From NCBI RefSeq assembly GCF_018343515.1, contig NZ_JAGYPD010000006.1:62001-126000 (forward strand): a DNA stretch of 64,000 nt, read 5' to 3'. The notes under the pieces are model-generated. The model saw only the letters and a list, made by a program, of their open reading frames with translations, searched no databases and was not told where the DNA came from. Origin of the DNA: Bacillus sp. FJAT-50079 (GTDB lineage: Bacteria > Bacillota > Bacilli > Bacillales > Bacillaceae_C). This document shows, in pieces, positions 54,430 through 63,674 of the stretch. How positions within the stretch are numbered: position 1 is the first letter of the stretch; each line of letters starts with the position of its first letter. Made by a program: the position numbers and the translations under genes.

Positions 54430-56207
54430 GACTTTGGCGTAGTGTTGTAGGCAAGTTATGGATGACAATTCTTGCGCTCGTTTCGTTCGTGCTTATCATT
54501 CTTACTATGTTGCTGTTGCAATTTTTTGAAACATATCATGTCAATCAGATTGAACAAGGTTTATCGGAACAAGCAAGAAAAATTTCAGCGATTATCGAAG
54601 CGCATGCTGATGATAATATGGGAGAAAAAATTGTCTTTGAAATTGTTGATGATCCTGTTGGCGTAGCGATTGCATACAATGAAGAAACATTTTTATATTC
54701 GCCGACAAGTGAAACGGAAGGCTGGATTCCGAAATCTGTCTTTCTAGATGATCAAGAACTCTCGAAAGTTTTTTCAGATAAGGTTCAAGTAAGAAAAGAA
54801 TTATCCCTAGCAGGGAAAGAGGAAAGAGGGAGTAGATACGATAATTTTATTGTCGCAGGAGTCCCGATTCAAATCGCTGGGGATAATGGGGCCATATATG
54901 TCTATCAATCACTTGCCGCGTTGAAAGATACGACCCAGAAAACGACAAGACTCATTTTGCTTGCTGCTGGAATTGCGATTGTATTAACGACGATCTTTGC
55001 CTTTTTTCTATCGACACGAATTACTGCTCCACTCCGAAAAATGAAAGAGGCAGTACTAGAAATTTCAAAAGGGAAATTCGATACGAAAATTCCATTTTTA
55101 AGTCATGATGAAATCGGTGAATTGGCGATCGCTTTTAATCAAATGGGCAAAAGGCTTAATTTTAATATGAATGTATTAAGCCAAGAAAAAGAGCAACTTA
55201 CGAGCATTTTAAGCAGCATGGCTGATGGGGTCATGACATTTAGTCAAAATGGTTCGATCCTCATTACAAATCCTCCAGCGGAACGATTTTTACAACAGTG
55301 GCATTACGTAGGTGAACAAGATAGTCCAATACCGACGGAGCTTGATGAATTATTAAGTCAAGCAATTAAAACGGAAATGGAGCAAATTGGAGAATTGCAG
55401 CTCCAAGGACGCTATTATGTCGTCATTGTTAGTCCGTTGTATACACAAAATCAAGAAAGTGTCCGCGGTGCGGTGGCGGTTGTCCGTGATATGACGGAGG
55501 AACGAAGGCTTGATAAGCTGCGGATTGATTTCATATCGAATGTATCGCATGAGCTTAGAACACCGATTGCTATGCTCCAAGGATATAGTGAGGCAATCAT
55601 CGATGATATTGCTGGATCAGAAGAGGAAAATAAGGAGCTGGCAAAAATTATTTATGATGAATCATTGCGCATTGGCCGCCTTGTAAATGAGTTGCTTGAT
55701 TTAGCTCGAATGGAATCAGGCCATATCTCGTTGAATTATGAGGATGTAGATATTGAGAAATTCATCGAGCGAATCATCTACAAATTTAAAGGGATGGCAA
55801 GTGAAAATGACGTTGCCTTACACTCCTCGATTGCATTAAAAGGGCAAACTTGGAGAATGGATCCGGATAGGATTGAACAAGTATTGACAAATTTAATTGA
55901 TAATGCGATTAGACATACAAAGGATAAAGGTTCAATTACGATTTCACAAACTGAGCATGCGAAAGGAATAGCGATTTCTGTTCAAGATGATGGAACGGGC
56001 ATACCTGAGGAAGATCTACCTTTTGTTTTTGAACGTTTTTACAAAGCAGATAAAGCGAGAACGAGAGGTGGAGCCGGGACAGGGCTCGGATTAGCAATTG
56101 CTAAAAACATTATTGATGCTCACCTTGGAACGATCACTGTACAAAGTAAACAAGGACAAGGAACAACATTTACTTTTTTCTTACCATATTCGCCAAGTGA
56201 ATCGTGA
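54426..56207 (+). CDS. resE: Sensor histidine kinase ResE
   Basis: A 593-residue membrane kinase. Two helices (about residues 13-33 and 177-197) frame an extracytoplasmic loop; HAMP (RITAPLRKMKEAVLEIS), a PAS-like domain, the dimerisation His375 in ISNVSHELRTPIAMLQGY, and ATPase boxes NLIDNAIRHTKD, DDGTGIPEEDL and GTGLGLAIAKN follow. Partner of ResD. Confidence 0.94.
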   Translation: MRLWRSVVGKLWMTILALVSFVLIILTMLLLQFFETYHVNQIEQGLSEQARKISAIIEAHADDNMGEKIVFEIVDDPVGVAIAYNEETFLYSPTSETEGWIPKSVFLDDQELSKVFSDKVQVRKELSLAGKEERGSRYDNFIVAGVPIQIAGDNGAIYVYQSLAALKDTTQKTTRLILLAAGIAIVLTTIFAFFLSTRITAPLRKMKEAVLEISKGKFDTKIPFLSHDEIGELAIAFNQMGKRLNFNMNVLSQEKEQLTSILSSMADGVMTFSQNGSILITNPPAERFLQQWHYVGEQDSPIPTELDELLSQAIKTEMEQIGELQLQGRYYVVIVSPLYTQNQESVRGAVAVVRDMTEERRLDKLRIDFISNVSHELRTPIAMLQGYSEAIIDDIAGSEEENKELAKIIYDESLRIGRLVNELLDLARMESGHISLNYEDVDIEKFIERIIYKFKGMASENDVALHSSIALKGQTWRMDPDRIEQVLTNLIDNAIRHTKDKGSITISQTEHAKGIAISVQDDGTGIPEEDLPFVFERFYKADKARTRGGAGTGLGLAIAKNIIDAHLGTITVQSKQGQGTTFTFFLPYSPSES

Positions 56208-56251
56208 TATATTGTTGAAAAATGACGCGTAATCTTGTTACACGAGAAACA

Positions 56252-56299
56252 GCGGATTGAATGAACTTCTGAAGGTTGTTCAATCCGCTTTTTTTATTT
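56252..56299 (+). terminator. Intrinsic terminator after resE
   Basis: GCGGATTGAA pairs with TTCAATCCGC, followed by T7. Confidence 0.92.
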
Positions 56300-56319
56300 C
56301 AAATTAAGAATGAGTAAAA

Positions 56320-56346
56320 TGTAACTTTTTAATTGTTATAAACGAC
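56320..56346 (+). promoter_or_regulatory. Sigma-X autoregulatory promoter
   Basis: TGTAAC, 17 bases, CGAC match the ECF sigma-X consensus (tgtAAC-N17-CGWC), 27 bp before sigX. B. subtilis sigX is autoregulated from the same kind of site. Confidence 0.8.
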
Positions 56347-56372
56347 TAATCTATTGACGGGGAGGGGAATGA

Positions 56373-56909
56373 ATGGACTCCGTTTTTCGAGAAATATATG
56401 AGGAGCATCACCAAGATTTGTTTCAGTTTCTTTTTTACATGGTTAAAAGCCGTGAAGAAGCGGAAGATTTAGTACAGGAAGTTTATATTCGCATTATGAA
56501 AGCTTATCATACATTTGAAGGAAGAAGTTCGAAAAAAACGTGGCTATTTTCGATTGCTAAAAATGTCGCAATTGATCATTTTAGAAAACAAAAGGGCTGG
56601 AAAGGGCGCCTATATGAAACATTTGACTGGGATCGAAATCATATACGAGACATTCGACCACTCCCTGAAGAAATCGCCCTGCAAAATGAAGAAATACGTC
56701 AATTATATAAATGTTTAGACCGCTGTACAACGAATCAACGCCTCGTTTTAGTAATGAGATTTTTAAATGGGCTAACGATAACGGAAACAGCGACTTCCTT
56801 AAACTGGTCTGAAAGCAAAGTGAAAACGACACAGCATCGAGCAATCAAACAAGTAAAGTCGATGATGGAACGTATGCGAGGAAAGGAGGAGGATGACCAT
56901 GAATTATGA
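56373..56909 (+). CDS. sigX: ECF RNA polymerase sigma factor SigX
   Basis: A 178-residue extracytoplasmic-function sigma factor. Region 2: YMVKSREEAEDLVQEVYIRI and WLFSIAKNVAIDHFRKQ; region 4: LNGLTITETATSLNWSESKV. It controls cell-envelope modification genes in B. subtilis. Position after resDE and overlap with rsiX identify it as SigX rather than another ECF factor. Confidence 0.93.
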   Translation: MDSVFREIYEEHHQDLFQFLFYMVKSREEAEDLVQEVYIRIMKAYHTFEGRSSKKTWLFSIAKNVAIDHFRKQKGWKGRLYETFDWDRNHIRDIRPLPEEIALQNEEIRQLYKCLDRCTTNQRLVLVMRFLNGLTITETATSLNWSESKVKTTQHRAIKQVKSMMERMRGKEEDDHEL

Positions 56910-58059
56910 TGATAAAAAAGAGCAGGAATTGATCGAACTTTTTGATCAGCTTCCGAAAATTGAAGACGAAAGATCATTTGATCAACTATACAGAAATGTG
57001 AATCAGCATCTTGCGAAAAAACCAAAGAAGCGTCGGTTCATCATTCCTTCCCTTGCTACGCTCGCTGCGCTTATTCTATTCATGATCGCGATTCCAACCT
57101 ATTTTCAAAAAGGAGAGTTTACTCGTAACAGCACACCGTTAATGGAAGAAAAAAGCAGTATGGATATGGCAGAACAGAAGAATGAATCTTCCTTACTCGT
57201 TAAGGAGAGCAATGAAATGGTTGAGCAACAGAAATCGCCTCATATGACGACGGCTGCATACGAACCTGACGACGCGAATCATAAGCTCGTTACATACGGT
57301 GTGAGCACTGAAGATGCCTTTGTCATTCCAATTAGTATGTATGTTGCTTATGATGGGAAAGAGGATTGGCTTAGCGTTTATAAAAGAGCGGCACAAAAGC
57401 TTGATGTGGAGCGCCATGGATTTAAGCCGATTACACCGATGCTAGATGCGTTGGAATATGAGCAGGAAACAAAGGCAATGATCGTTACCGTTCACCCGGA
57501 CAATCGTTCCTTTTTTGTAAATAATGTAAATCAGATTGTGGAAATGTTAGATTACACGTTACGAAATGAAGAAGTTCAAATGACAAAGTTTCGCAATGAG
57601 CATGGGGAGCCGGTTGAACTAGGTAACTTTGGTGTCGTTCAAGATCGTGACATCGAGCAAAATTTAAACAAAGCTCATTATTTATTTACAACGAAGACGG
57701 GAGAGATATTTATTGTAGCGGCTACTTCGGACTCCCCTCAATTCTCAAAAGCAATTGAAGACATGCGTGAAACACCAAATGCTTTTTTTCAGCCTTTAAT
57801 TCCTGAAGATGTGCATCCGGTTGTAACCGAAGAGAATGGTGAAGCGACAGTCAATTTTAAAGAAGAAATCTTGCTTGATGAAGGAGATTCAATAGCAAAA
57901 ATCCGAATGGTTGAAGGGATTTTACTGACGGCGAAAGAATTCGGATATAAACAATTACAATTTGAAAATATCGAGCCAGAACATTGGGATCGATTCGATT
58001 TCACAAAACCGATTACTGTGCCGGTTGCTGCTAATCTGATCGAAGAATCTGAAAAGTAA
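56899..58059 (+). CDS. rsiX: Anti-sigma X factor RsiX
   Basis: A 386-residue protein with a cytoplasmic N terminus (about 50 residues, binding SigX), one membrane helix (IIPSLATLAALILFMIAIPT) and a large outside domain. It overlaps sigX by 11 bp. The ATG at 56899 follows GGAGG; the ATG at 56893 is an alternative. Keeps SigX inactive until an envelope signal. Confidence 0.91.
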   Translation: MNYDDKKEQELIELFDQLPKIEDERSFDQLYRNVNQHLAKKPKKRRFIIPSLATLAALILFMIAIPTYFQKGEFTRNSTPLMEEKSSMDMAEQKNESSLLVKESNEMVEQQKSPHMTTAAYEPDDANHKLVTYGVSTEDAFVIPISMYVAYDGKEDWLSVYKRAAQKLDVERHGFKPITPMLDALEYEQETKAMIVTVHPDNRSFFVNNVNQIVEMLDYTLRNEEVQMTKFRNEHGEPVELGNFGVVQDRDIEQNLNKAHYLFTTKTGEIFIVAATSDSPQFSKAIEDMRETPNAFFQPLIPEDVHPVVTEENGEATVNFKEEILLDEGDSIAKIRMVEGILLTAKEFGYKQLQFENIEPEHWDRFDFTKPITVPVAANLIEESEK

Positions 58060-58066
58060 TGTTAGT

Positions 58067-58109
58067 AAGGAAGCGTACTGATAAAAGCTGCGCTTCCTTT
58101 TCTTTTTTC
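58067..58109 (+). terminator. Intrinsic terminator after rsiX
   Basis: AAGGAAGCG pairs with CGCTTCCTT over a 16-18 base loop, then TTCTTTTTT. Confidence 0.85.
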
Positions 58110-58253
58110 TGACGATGAATCTACTTGCGAAAATAGGATCACCATTGTAAAGTGTCAGTAAGAAAGGCTGTAAAAGGGGAAAATCTAAAATTTAATTATC
58201 TTTATCTAAACGAATATACGATTTACACTACGAGGAAGCAGGAGGAATTTTTC

Positions 58254-59306
58254 ATGGAAATTGGTATAAGTACGTTTGTTGAGACGACCCCGGATGTTGA
58301 AACGGGTGAGGTGATTAGTCATGCGCAACGGATTAGAGAGGTCGTCGAAGAGATTGTATTAGCTGACGAGGTAGGACTCGACGTATTCGGTGTCGGGGAG
58401 CATCATCGCGAAGATTTTGCGGCATCTTCTCCTGCGATTATTTTAGCAGCGGCGGCAGCACGAACGAAGCGGATTCGTTTAACAAGTGCAGTAACGGTGC
58501 TTTCTTCTGCTGATCCCGTCCGTGTGTTTCAGGATTTTGCTACGGTTGATGCGATCTCAAATGGACGAGCTGAGATTATGGCGGGACGTGGCTCTTTTAT
58601 TGAATCTTTTCCGTTATTTGGTTATGAGCTCAATGATTATAATGAGTTGTTTGAGGAGAAGTTAGAGCTGCTGCTAAAGATTCGAGAATCGGAAAAAGTG
58701 AGCTGGAGAGGTGGCCATCGCCCAGCAATTGACAATTTAGGCGTATATCCACGTCCTGTTCAGCAGCCTTTGCCTGTATGGATCGGCAGTGGCGGTACTT
58801 CGGAGTCTGTGGTTCGTGCAGGCGCTCTTGGACTGCCGCTCGTTCTAGCGATTATTGGCGGCAGCCCTATGCATTTTGAGCCGCTTGTGAGACTATATAA
58901 ACGGGCAGCTGCTCGCGCTGGTCATGACATAACAAAACTTCCAGTCGCTTCGCATTCGCATGGGTTTATCGCAGAGGATACTGAAACAGCAGCGAATAAA
59001 TTTTTCCCATCAACACAACAAGTGATGAGTAAACTAGGACGAGAACGCGGATGGGGACCATATACGCGCTCAAGTTTTGATGCTGCTCGCAGCTTTGAAG
59101 GAGCATTGTATGTCGGAGATCCAAAGGTTGTTGCTGAAAAAATCATTCACCTTCGAAAAAACGTTGGGATTACAAGATTTATGTTGCATGTGCCTGTTGG
59201 AACGATGCCGCATCCCGATGTCATGAAGGCAATCGAACTTCTCGGAAAAGAAGTGGCACCACTCGTTCGAGAAGAGATAGCGAAATGGGAAAATCAATCT
59301 GTATAA
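58254..59306 (+). CDS. LLM class flavin-dependent oxidoreductase (luciferase-like)
   Basis: A 350-residue bacterial-luciferase-like monooxygenase. [14 protein letters not shown] start, [15 protein letters not shown] and [36 protein letters not shown], and [15 protein letters not shown] fit the family of putative FMN- or F420-dependent oxidoreductases (the Atu2307/SP_0267-type subgroup). Substrate unknown. The ATG at 58254 has GGAGGA upstream. It stands alone after sigX-rsiX. Confidence 0.85.
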   Translation: MEIGISTFVETTPDVETGEVISHAQRIREVVEEIVLADEVGLDVFGVGEHHREDFAASSPAIILAAAAARTKRIRLTSAVTVLSSADPVRVFQDFATVDAISNGRAEIMAGRGSFIESFPLFGYELNDYNELFEEKLELLLKIRESEKVSWRGGHRPAIDNLGVYPRPVQQPLPVWIGSGGTSESVVRAGALGLPLVLAIIGGSPMHFEPLVRLYKRAAARAGHDITKLPVASHSHGFIAEDTETAANKFFPSTQQVMSKLGRERGWGPYTRSSFDAARSFEGALYVGDPKVVAEKIIHLRKNVGITRFMLHVPVGTMPHPDVMKAIELLGKEVAPLVREEIAKWENQSV

Positions 59307-59321
59307 AGGAAGGAGTCTGTT

Positions 59322-59505
59322 ATGGATATAAATTAATATTTTATATCCACATTTTAGGTATTTGTTTACCTGTCACCTTAACTTATATTTTGATTGTAAA
59401 TATTATTACGGGGGCCCTATTTCGATCGTTATTCTCGCTTCGGCTATACTGTTATGGTTAAATAAATCCCATATTTCATTTCTTGTGGGAGAAATGGACA
59501 TATGA
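59322..59505 (+). pseudogene. Decayed small membrane protein gene
   Basis: Translated with frame changes, the stretch reads as a hydrophobic protein: YIHILGICLPVTLTYILIV then, one frame on, ISIVILASAILLWLNKSHIS and FLVGEMDI before a stop. The ATG at 59322 is followed by an early stop. At least two frameshifts separate the pieces. Family unknown. Confidence 0.45.
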
Positions 59506-59559
59506 ATGGAAGCAGCATAGATGATGGAGTAATTTGCAGATACTTCAGGTAAGCTCGGG

Positions 59560-59790
59560 TTTATATTGAAAAAGAAAACGCAAAAGATTTTTCGAAGAAA
59601 TCCTTCGATGTATTTGTAGATGATCCTAAATTCAAAAAGAACGTGATATTCCCGAGTTTGAGCAAAAAAATAAGTGGAACGAATGAAAGTGGTTTGAAGA
59701 AGAGAACGAAAAGAAAATTCAAGAAATTCATTTTACGAATATACCTATTAGAACTGATAGAAAAAATAGTTGTAGCGACATATAGCGAAT
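59560..59790 (+). pseudogene. Decayed charged-protein gene fragment
   Basis: No intact start. Pieces in different frames read as one polar protein: KDFSKKSFDVFVDDPKFKK, then ERDIPEFEQKNKWNE, a stop, then KWFEEENEKKIQEIHFTNIP. Uncertain; it may only be non-coding sequence with chance open frames. Confidence 0.3.
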
Positions 59791-59825
59791 GGGTGGCACT
59801 CCCTTAAAAGAAAGGGGGTGTCTAC

Positions 59826-59937
59826 ATGGTGACATATGATGCGATGAATAATGCTATTTCAATCTGCTATATTCCTTGCAGCTAGAGCAACAGGCATACT
59901 TGGGCTTATTGCTATATACACCAATAAAGAGAAATAA
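59826..59937 (+). pseudogene. Frameshifted type I toxin (putative holin-like toxin family)
   Basis: AAAGGGGGTG lies before an ATG that encodes MVTYDAMN, the usual start of small Bacillus holin-like (TxpA/BsrG-type) toxins. A single extra base in AATAATG near 59850 shifts the frame; the continuation MLFQSAIFLAARATGILGLI then AIYTNKEK and stop is in the next frame. Repaired, it would be a 36-residue single-helix toxin. The shorter frame from ATG 59851 could still give 28 residues. Confidence 0.7.
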
Positions 59938-60031
59938 CAAGCCTTCGCTACGACCTATGTAAATAGGATGATTATTCTTTGTAACTTTCTTTACACCGGC
60001 TAACCGCTCCTTATGAGGTTGTCAATAAATT

Positions 60032-60062
60032 GACTGAGTGTTAAGGCACTCGGTCTTTTCAA
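60032..60062 (+). terminator. Terminator of the toxin mRNA
   Basis: GACTGAGTG pairs with CACTCGGTC (with a G-U pair) followed by TTTTC. About 95 bases past the toxin remnant, the layout of type I toxin messages, whose 3' end normally pairs with an antisense RNA. Confidence 0.65.
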
Positions 60063-60181
60063 TATTAAGCTAAATGATGCATGATATACTTAAATTCCAC
60101 GAGCCACAATTTCACTATACATCTAGTGAACGAGCACGAATTCTCCAGTCCCCGCATTCCGCATAACCGTAAGATGCTTTT

Positions 60182-60286
60182 CTACTTATCAATTAAATCA
60201 ATTATTTCATCATTGATACATCGCTGGACGAGATGATCCTTGATTTGAGAAAGGTGAGAAAGCTCGTGGAATAAGGCGGAAATCAA
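60182..60286 (-). pseudogene. Zinc metallopeptidase fragment (HELSH)
   Basis: A minus-strand open stretch reads SALFHELSHLSQIKDHLVQR then CINDEIIDLIDK and stop. HELSH fits the HExxH zinc peptidase motif. Upstream of it there is a stop after five codons and no start or ribosome site, so only a C-terminal piece remains. The parent family cannot be named. Confidence 0.45.
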
Positions 60287-60531
60287 TCATTCTTATTTCA
60301 ATTTGATTTCACACTCATCCTTCCGATGCATATTCTAATCATAGTGACTATATATAGTATAAATGGTAAGCGTTCCCACCAGTTGTTAAGTTGTAAAATA
60401 TTTTTTAAAAATAATATTGACTTGTGAAGGTAATACTTTATATTTAATAATGAATATTTTTTATGTTTGTCATTATTGTTGGATGATCATCAAAAGTGTT
60501 CATAAATAATTATTTAGTAATGAGAGGCGTG
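60287..60531. other. AT-rich region upstream of the spe operon
   Basis: No gene. It must hold the speD promoter; the sequence is too AT-rich to choose one -35/-10 pair with confidence. Confidence 0.4.
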
Positions 60532-61353
60532 ATGATAGGGTTGGAAAATAAGCTGAAACTTTACGGCTTTAACAACCTCACCAAAACACTTAGCTTTAAC
60601 ATCTATGATGTAAGCTATGCAAAAAGTGAGCGTGAACAAAAAGAATATATTGCCTATATAGATGAGCAGTATAATTCAGAACGATTAACCAATATTCTCT
60701 ATGATGTAACAGAAATGATTGGTGCCCATGTGTTGAATGTAAGCAAACAGGATTACGACCCGCAAGGTGCAAGTGTCACGATTCTCATTTCGGAAGAAGC
60801 CATTCCAGTCGGGTTGATTGATAAATCCTGTAACCGTGGCGAGGTTGATATTTTAAAGACGCGCGAAACGGTTGTTGGGCATTTAGATAAGAGTCACGTT
60901 ACCGTCCACACGTATCCGGAATATCATCCAGATAATTCGATTGCGACGTTCCGTGTCGATATTGATGTTTCGACATGTGGACAAATTTCGCCGTTAAACG
61001 CATTGAACTATTTAATTAGTAGTTTCGATTCGGATATCATTACGACCGATTATCGAGTTCGTGGATTTACGCGCGATGAACAAGGAAAGAAATTATATAT
61101 TGATCATAAAATAACATCCATCCAGGATTATATAGATAAAGACACATTGCAAAAGTACGATGCGATTGATGTGAATGTGTATCAATCAAATATATTCCAT
61201 ACAAAATTATTGATTAAAGACATTGATTTGCAAGATTATTTATTTAATACAGATGTGTATGAACTCCCGCCAAAAGAACGTCTGCAAATAACGAATAATC
61301 TACGCAAGGAAATGATTGAAATTTTTAGCGGAACGAATATTTACGAAGAATGA
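60532..61353 (+). CDS. speD: S-adenosylmethionine decarboxylase proenzyme (long, E. coli-type)
   Basis: A 273-residue pyruvoyl enzyme making decarboxylated SAM, the aminopropyl donor for spermidine. Self-cleavage is expected between Lys and Ser121 in [18 protein letters not shown], generating the pyruvoyl group on the Ser side. Length and motif (KSH..VHTYPE) are of the E. coli class, not the ~126-residue B. subtilis form. ATG 60532 (or ATG 60520) is chosen by AGAGG upstream. Overlaps speA by four bases. Confidence 0.92.
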   Translation: MIGLENKLKLYGFNNLTKTLSFNIYDVSYAKSEREQKEYIAYIDEQYNSERLTNILYDVTEMIGAHVLNVSKQDYDPQGASVTILISEEAIPVGLIDKSCNRGEVDILKTRETVVGHLDKSHVTVHTYPEYHPDNSIATFRVDIDVSTCGQISPLNALNYLISSFDSDIITTDYRVRGFTRDEQGKKLYIDHKITSIQDYIDKDTLQKYDAIDVNVYQSNIFHTKLLIKDIDLQDYLFNTDVYELPPKERLQITNNLRKEMIEIFSGTNIYEE

Positions 61354-62816
61354 GAGCTAAGGAAATGATCGAGAATTCACAACAGCGAGCGCCGATTATG
61401 GAGGCGTTAGAACGTTATAAATCAATGCGGGTCGTCCCTTTCGATGTTCCAGGGCATAAACGGGGGAGAGGCAATGATGATTTAGCATCTTTTTTAGGAG
61501 AACAATGCTTGTCCGTTGATGTCAACTCAATGAAGCCATTGGATAATCTTTGCCACCCTGTATCGGTTATTCTTGAAGCGGAGCAGCTTGCGGCACAGGC
61601 CTTTGGGGCGAAGCATGCCTTTTTCATGGTCAATGGTACGACATCGGCTGTTCAGGCGATGGTCATGACGGCATGTAAGGCAGGCGAAAAAATTATCATG
61701 CCTCGCAACGTCCATCGCAGTGCGATTAACGCACTCATTGTTAGCGGTGCTGTTCCGGTTTATGTGAATCCCGGAGTGAATAACGAACTTGGGATTCCTT
61801 TAGGCATGTCATTGAAAGATGTAGAACAGGCGATTTTGGACAATCGTGACGCGAAGGCGATTTTGATTAATAATCCTACCTACTATGGGATTTGTTCAAA
61901 TTTACAAGCGATCACTGATCTGGCCCATCGCTATGGGATGCTTGTGCTCGTTGATGAAGCACATGGCACTCATTTTTATTTCGGTGATGATTTGCCGCTT
62001 TCCGCAATGGCAGCTGGAGCAGATATGGCGGCTGTTAGTATGCATAAATCAGGCGGATCATTGACGCAAAGCTCGTTTCTATTAATTAATAATGAAGTGA
62101 GCAAAGGATATACGCGACAAATTATTAACTTAACACAGACGACGAGTGGCTCATATTTGCTCCTTTCATCATTGGATATATCGAGACGCAATTTAGCCTT
62201 AAACGGGAAAGAAATATTTCGAAAAGTAGCCAAAATGGCGCAATATACTCGCGATGAAATTAATAAAATTGGCGGCTATTACGCTTTTTCAAAAGAATTG
62301 TTAAATGGTGATACGATTTATGATTTCGATGTGACCAAGCTTTCTGTCCATACGCTTGAAATTGGACTAGCTGGCATCGAGGTGTATGATATTTTGCGTG
62401 ACGAATATGATATCCAAATTGAGTTTGGCGATATTGGCAATTTACTCGCCTATCTTTCAGTAGGTGATCGCCAGATGGACCTTGAACGGCTCATTTCTGC
62501 CCTTGCCGAAATTAAGAGAAGGTATTCGCAAGATAAAACTGGATTATTTGATCATGAATACATTACACCAGAAGTCGTACTCACACCTCAAGAGGCCTTT
62601 TACGAGGAGAAAGAGAATCTGCCATTAGGCAAAAGTTCAGGAAGGATTTCGAGTGAGTTCGTCATGTGCTACCCTCCAGGCATTCCGATTCTTGCCCCAG
62701 GGGAACGGGTAACAGATGAAATATTAGCTTATATTGAATACTCAAAGGAAAAGGGCTGCTTCTTAACGGGAACAGAGGATAGTGAGATTAAACAGATTAA
62801 TGTAGTAAAGGAGTAG
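61350..62816 (+). CDS. speA: Arginine decarboxylase (fold type I, SpeA/YaaO-like)
   Basis: A 488-residue PLP enzyme of the Orn/Lys/Arg decarboxylase group. [10 protein letters not shown] at the N terminus, [22 protein letters not shown], and the PLP lysine in [13 protein letters not shown] are visible. Context with speE and agmatinase makes arginine to agmatine the likely reaction; related paralogues decarboxylate lysine. It is six bases before speE. Confidence 0.9.
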   Translation: MRAKEMIENSQQRAPIMEALERYKSMRVVPFDVPGHKRGRGNDDLASFLGEQCLSVDVNSMKPLDNLCHPVSVILEAEQLAAQAFGAKHAFFMVNGTTSAVQAMVMTACKAGEKIIMPRNVHRSAINALIVSGAVPVYVNPGVNNELGIPLGMSLKDVEQAILDNRDAKAILINNPTYYGICSNLQAITDLAHRYGMLVLVDEAHGTHFYFGDDLPLSAMAAGADMAAVSMHKSGGSLTQSSFLLINNEVSKGYTRQIINLTQTTSGSYLLLSSLDISRRNLALNGKEIFRKVAKMAQYTRDEINKIGGYYAFSKELLNGDTIYDFDVTKLSVHTLEIGLAGIEVYDILRDEYDIQIEFGDIGNLLAYLSVGDRQMDLERLISALAEIKRRYSQDKTGLFDHEYITPEVVLTPQEAFYEEKENLPLGKSSGRISSEFVMCYPPGIPILAPGERVTDEILAYIEYSKEKGCFLTGTEDSEIKQINVVKE

Positions 62817-62822
62817 GGAAAG

Positions 62823-63674
62823 ATGAATGTATGGTATACCGAAGAGCATACACCAAATGTACGATTTTCATTAAAAGTGGAGCAGCATCTTTATTCGGGG
62901 AAAAGTGAGTTTCAGAAAATTGATGTATTGCAAACAGCGGAATTTGGAAAGTTGCTCACATTAGATGGGCTAGTCATGGTCACGGAAAAGGATGAATTCA
63001 TTTATCATGATATGATTGTTCACGTGCCAATGGCGACAAACCCGAATATAAAAAAAGTTCTCGTCATCGGTGCCGGAGACGGTGGAACGGTGCGAGAGTT
63101 GACAAAGTATGACAATGTTGAACGAATCGATATGGTTGAAATCGATAAAATGGTCGTTGATGTTTGCCGGGAATTCATCCCATTAACGGCATCAAAGCTT
63201 GATGACCCAAGAGTAAATTTATATTTTGAGGATGGATTGAAGTTTGTTCGCGATAAAGAGAACGAGTATGATTTAATTATCGTTGATTCAACCGATCCAT
63301 TTGGACCAGGAGAAGGGCTATTTACAAAGGAATTTTACGGTAATTGCTATAAGGCGTTAAACGAGGAGGGCATTCTCGTCAATCAGCATGAAAGTCCATT
63401 TTATAGTGAATACTCTCATTCGATGCAAAGAGCCCATAAGCGGATTGTTGATTTCTTCCCAGTATGTAAAGTGTATCAAGCACATATTCCAACATATCCT
63501 TCTGGGCACTGGTTATTCGGATTTGCATCAAAAAAATTCGATCCGATTCAAGATTTGGATGCAGAAGCCTGGAATCGTCTCGGCTTACAAACGAAATACT
63601 ATAATACTGATATCCATGTTGGTTCATTCGCCCTTCCAAATTATGTGAAGGAGCAATTGGACGATGCGGAGTAA
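62823..63674 (+). CDS. speE: Spermidine synthase
   Basis: A 283-residue aminopropyltransferase making spermidine from putrescine and decarboxylated SAM. Motifs: LDGLVMVTEKDEFIYHDMI near residue 50, VLVIGAGDGGTVREL (SAM-type site), catalytic Asp in IIVDSTDPFGPGEGLF. GTAGGGAAAG precedes the ATG. It overlaps speB by 11 bp. Confidence 0.95.
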   Translation: MNVWYTEEHTPNVRFSLKVEQHLYSGKSEFQKIDVLQTAEFGKLLTLDGLVMVTEKDEFIYHDMIVHVPMATNPNIKKVLVIGAGDGGTVRELTKYDNVERIDMVEIDKMVVDVCREFIPLTASKLDDPRVNLYFEDGLKFVRDKENEYDLIIVDSTDPFGPGEGLFTKEFYGNCYKALNEEGILVNQHESPFYSEYSHSMQRAHKRIVDFFPVCKVYQAHIPTYPSGHWLFGFASKKFDPIQDLDAEAWNRLGLQTKYYNTDIHVGSFALPNYVKEQLDDAE

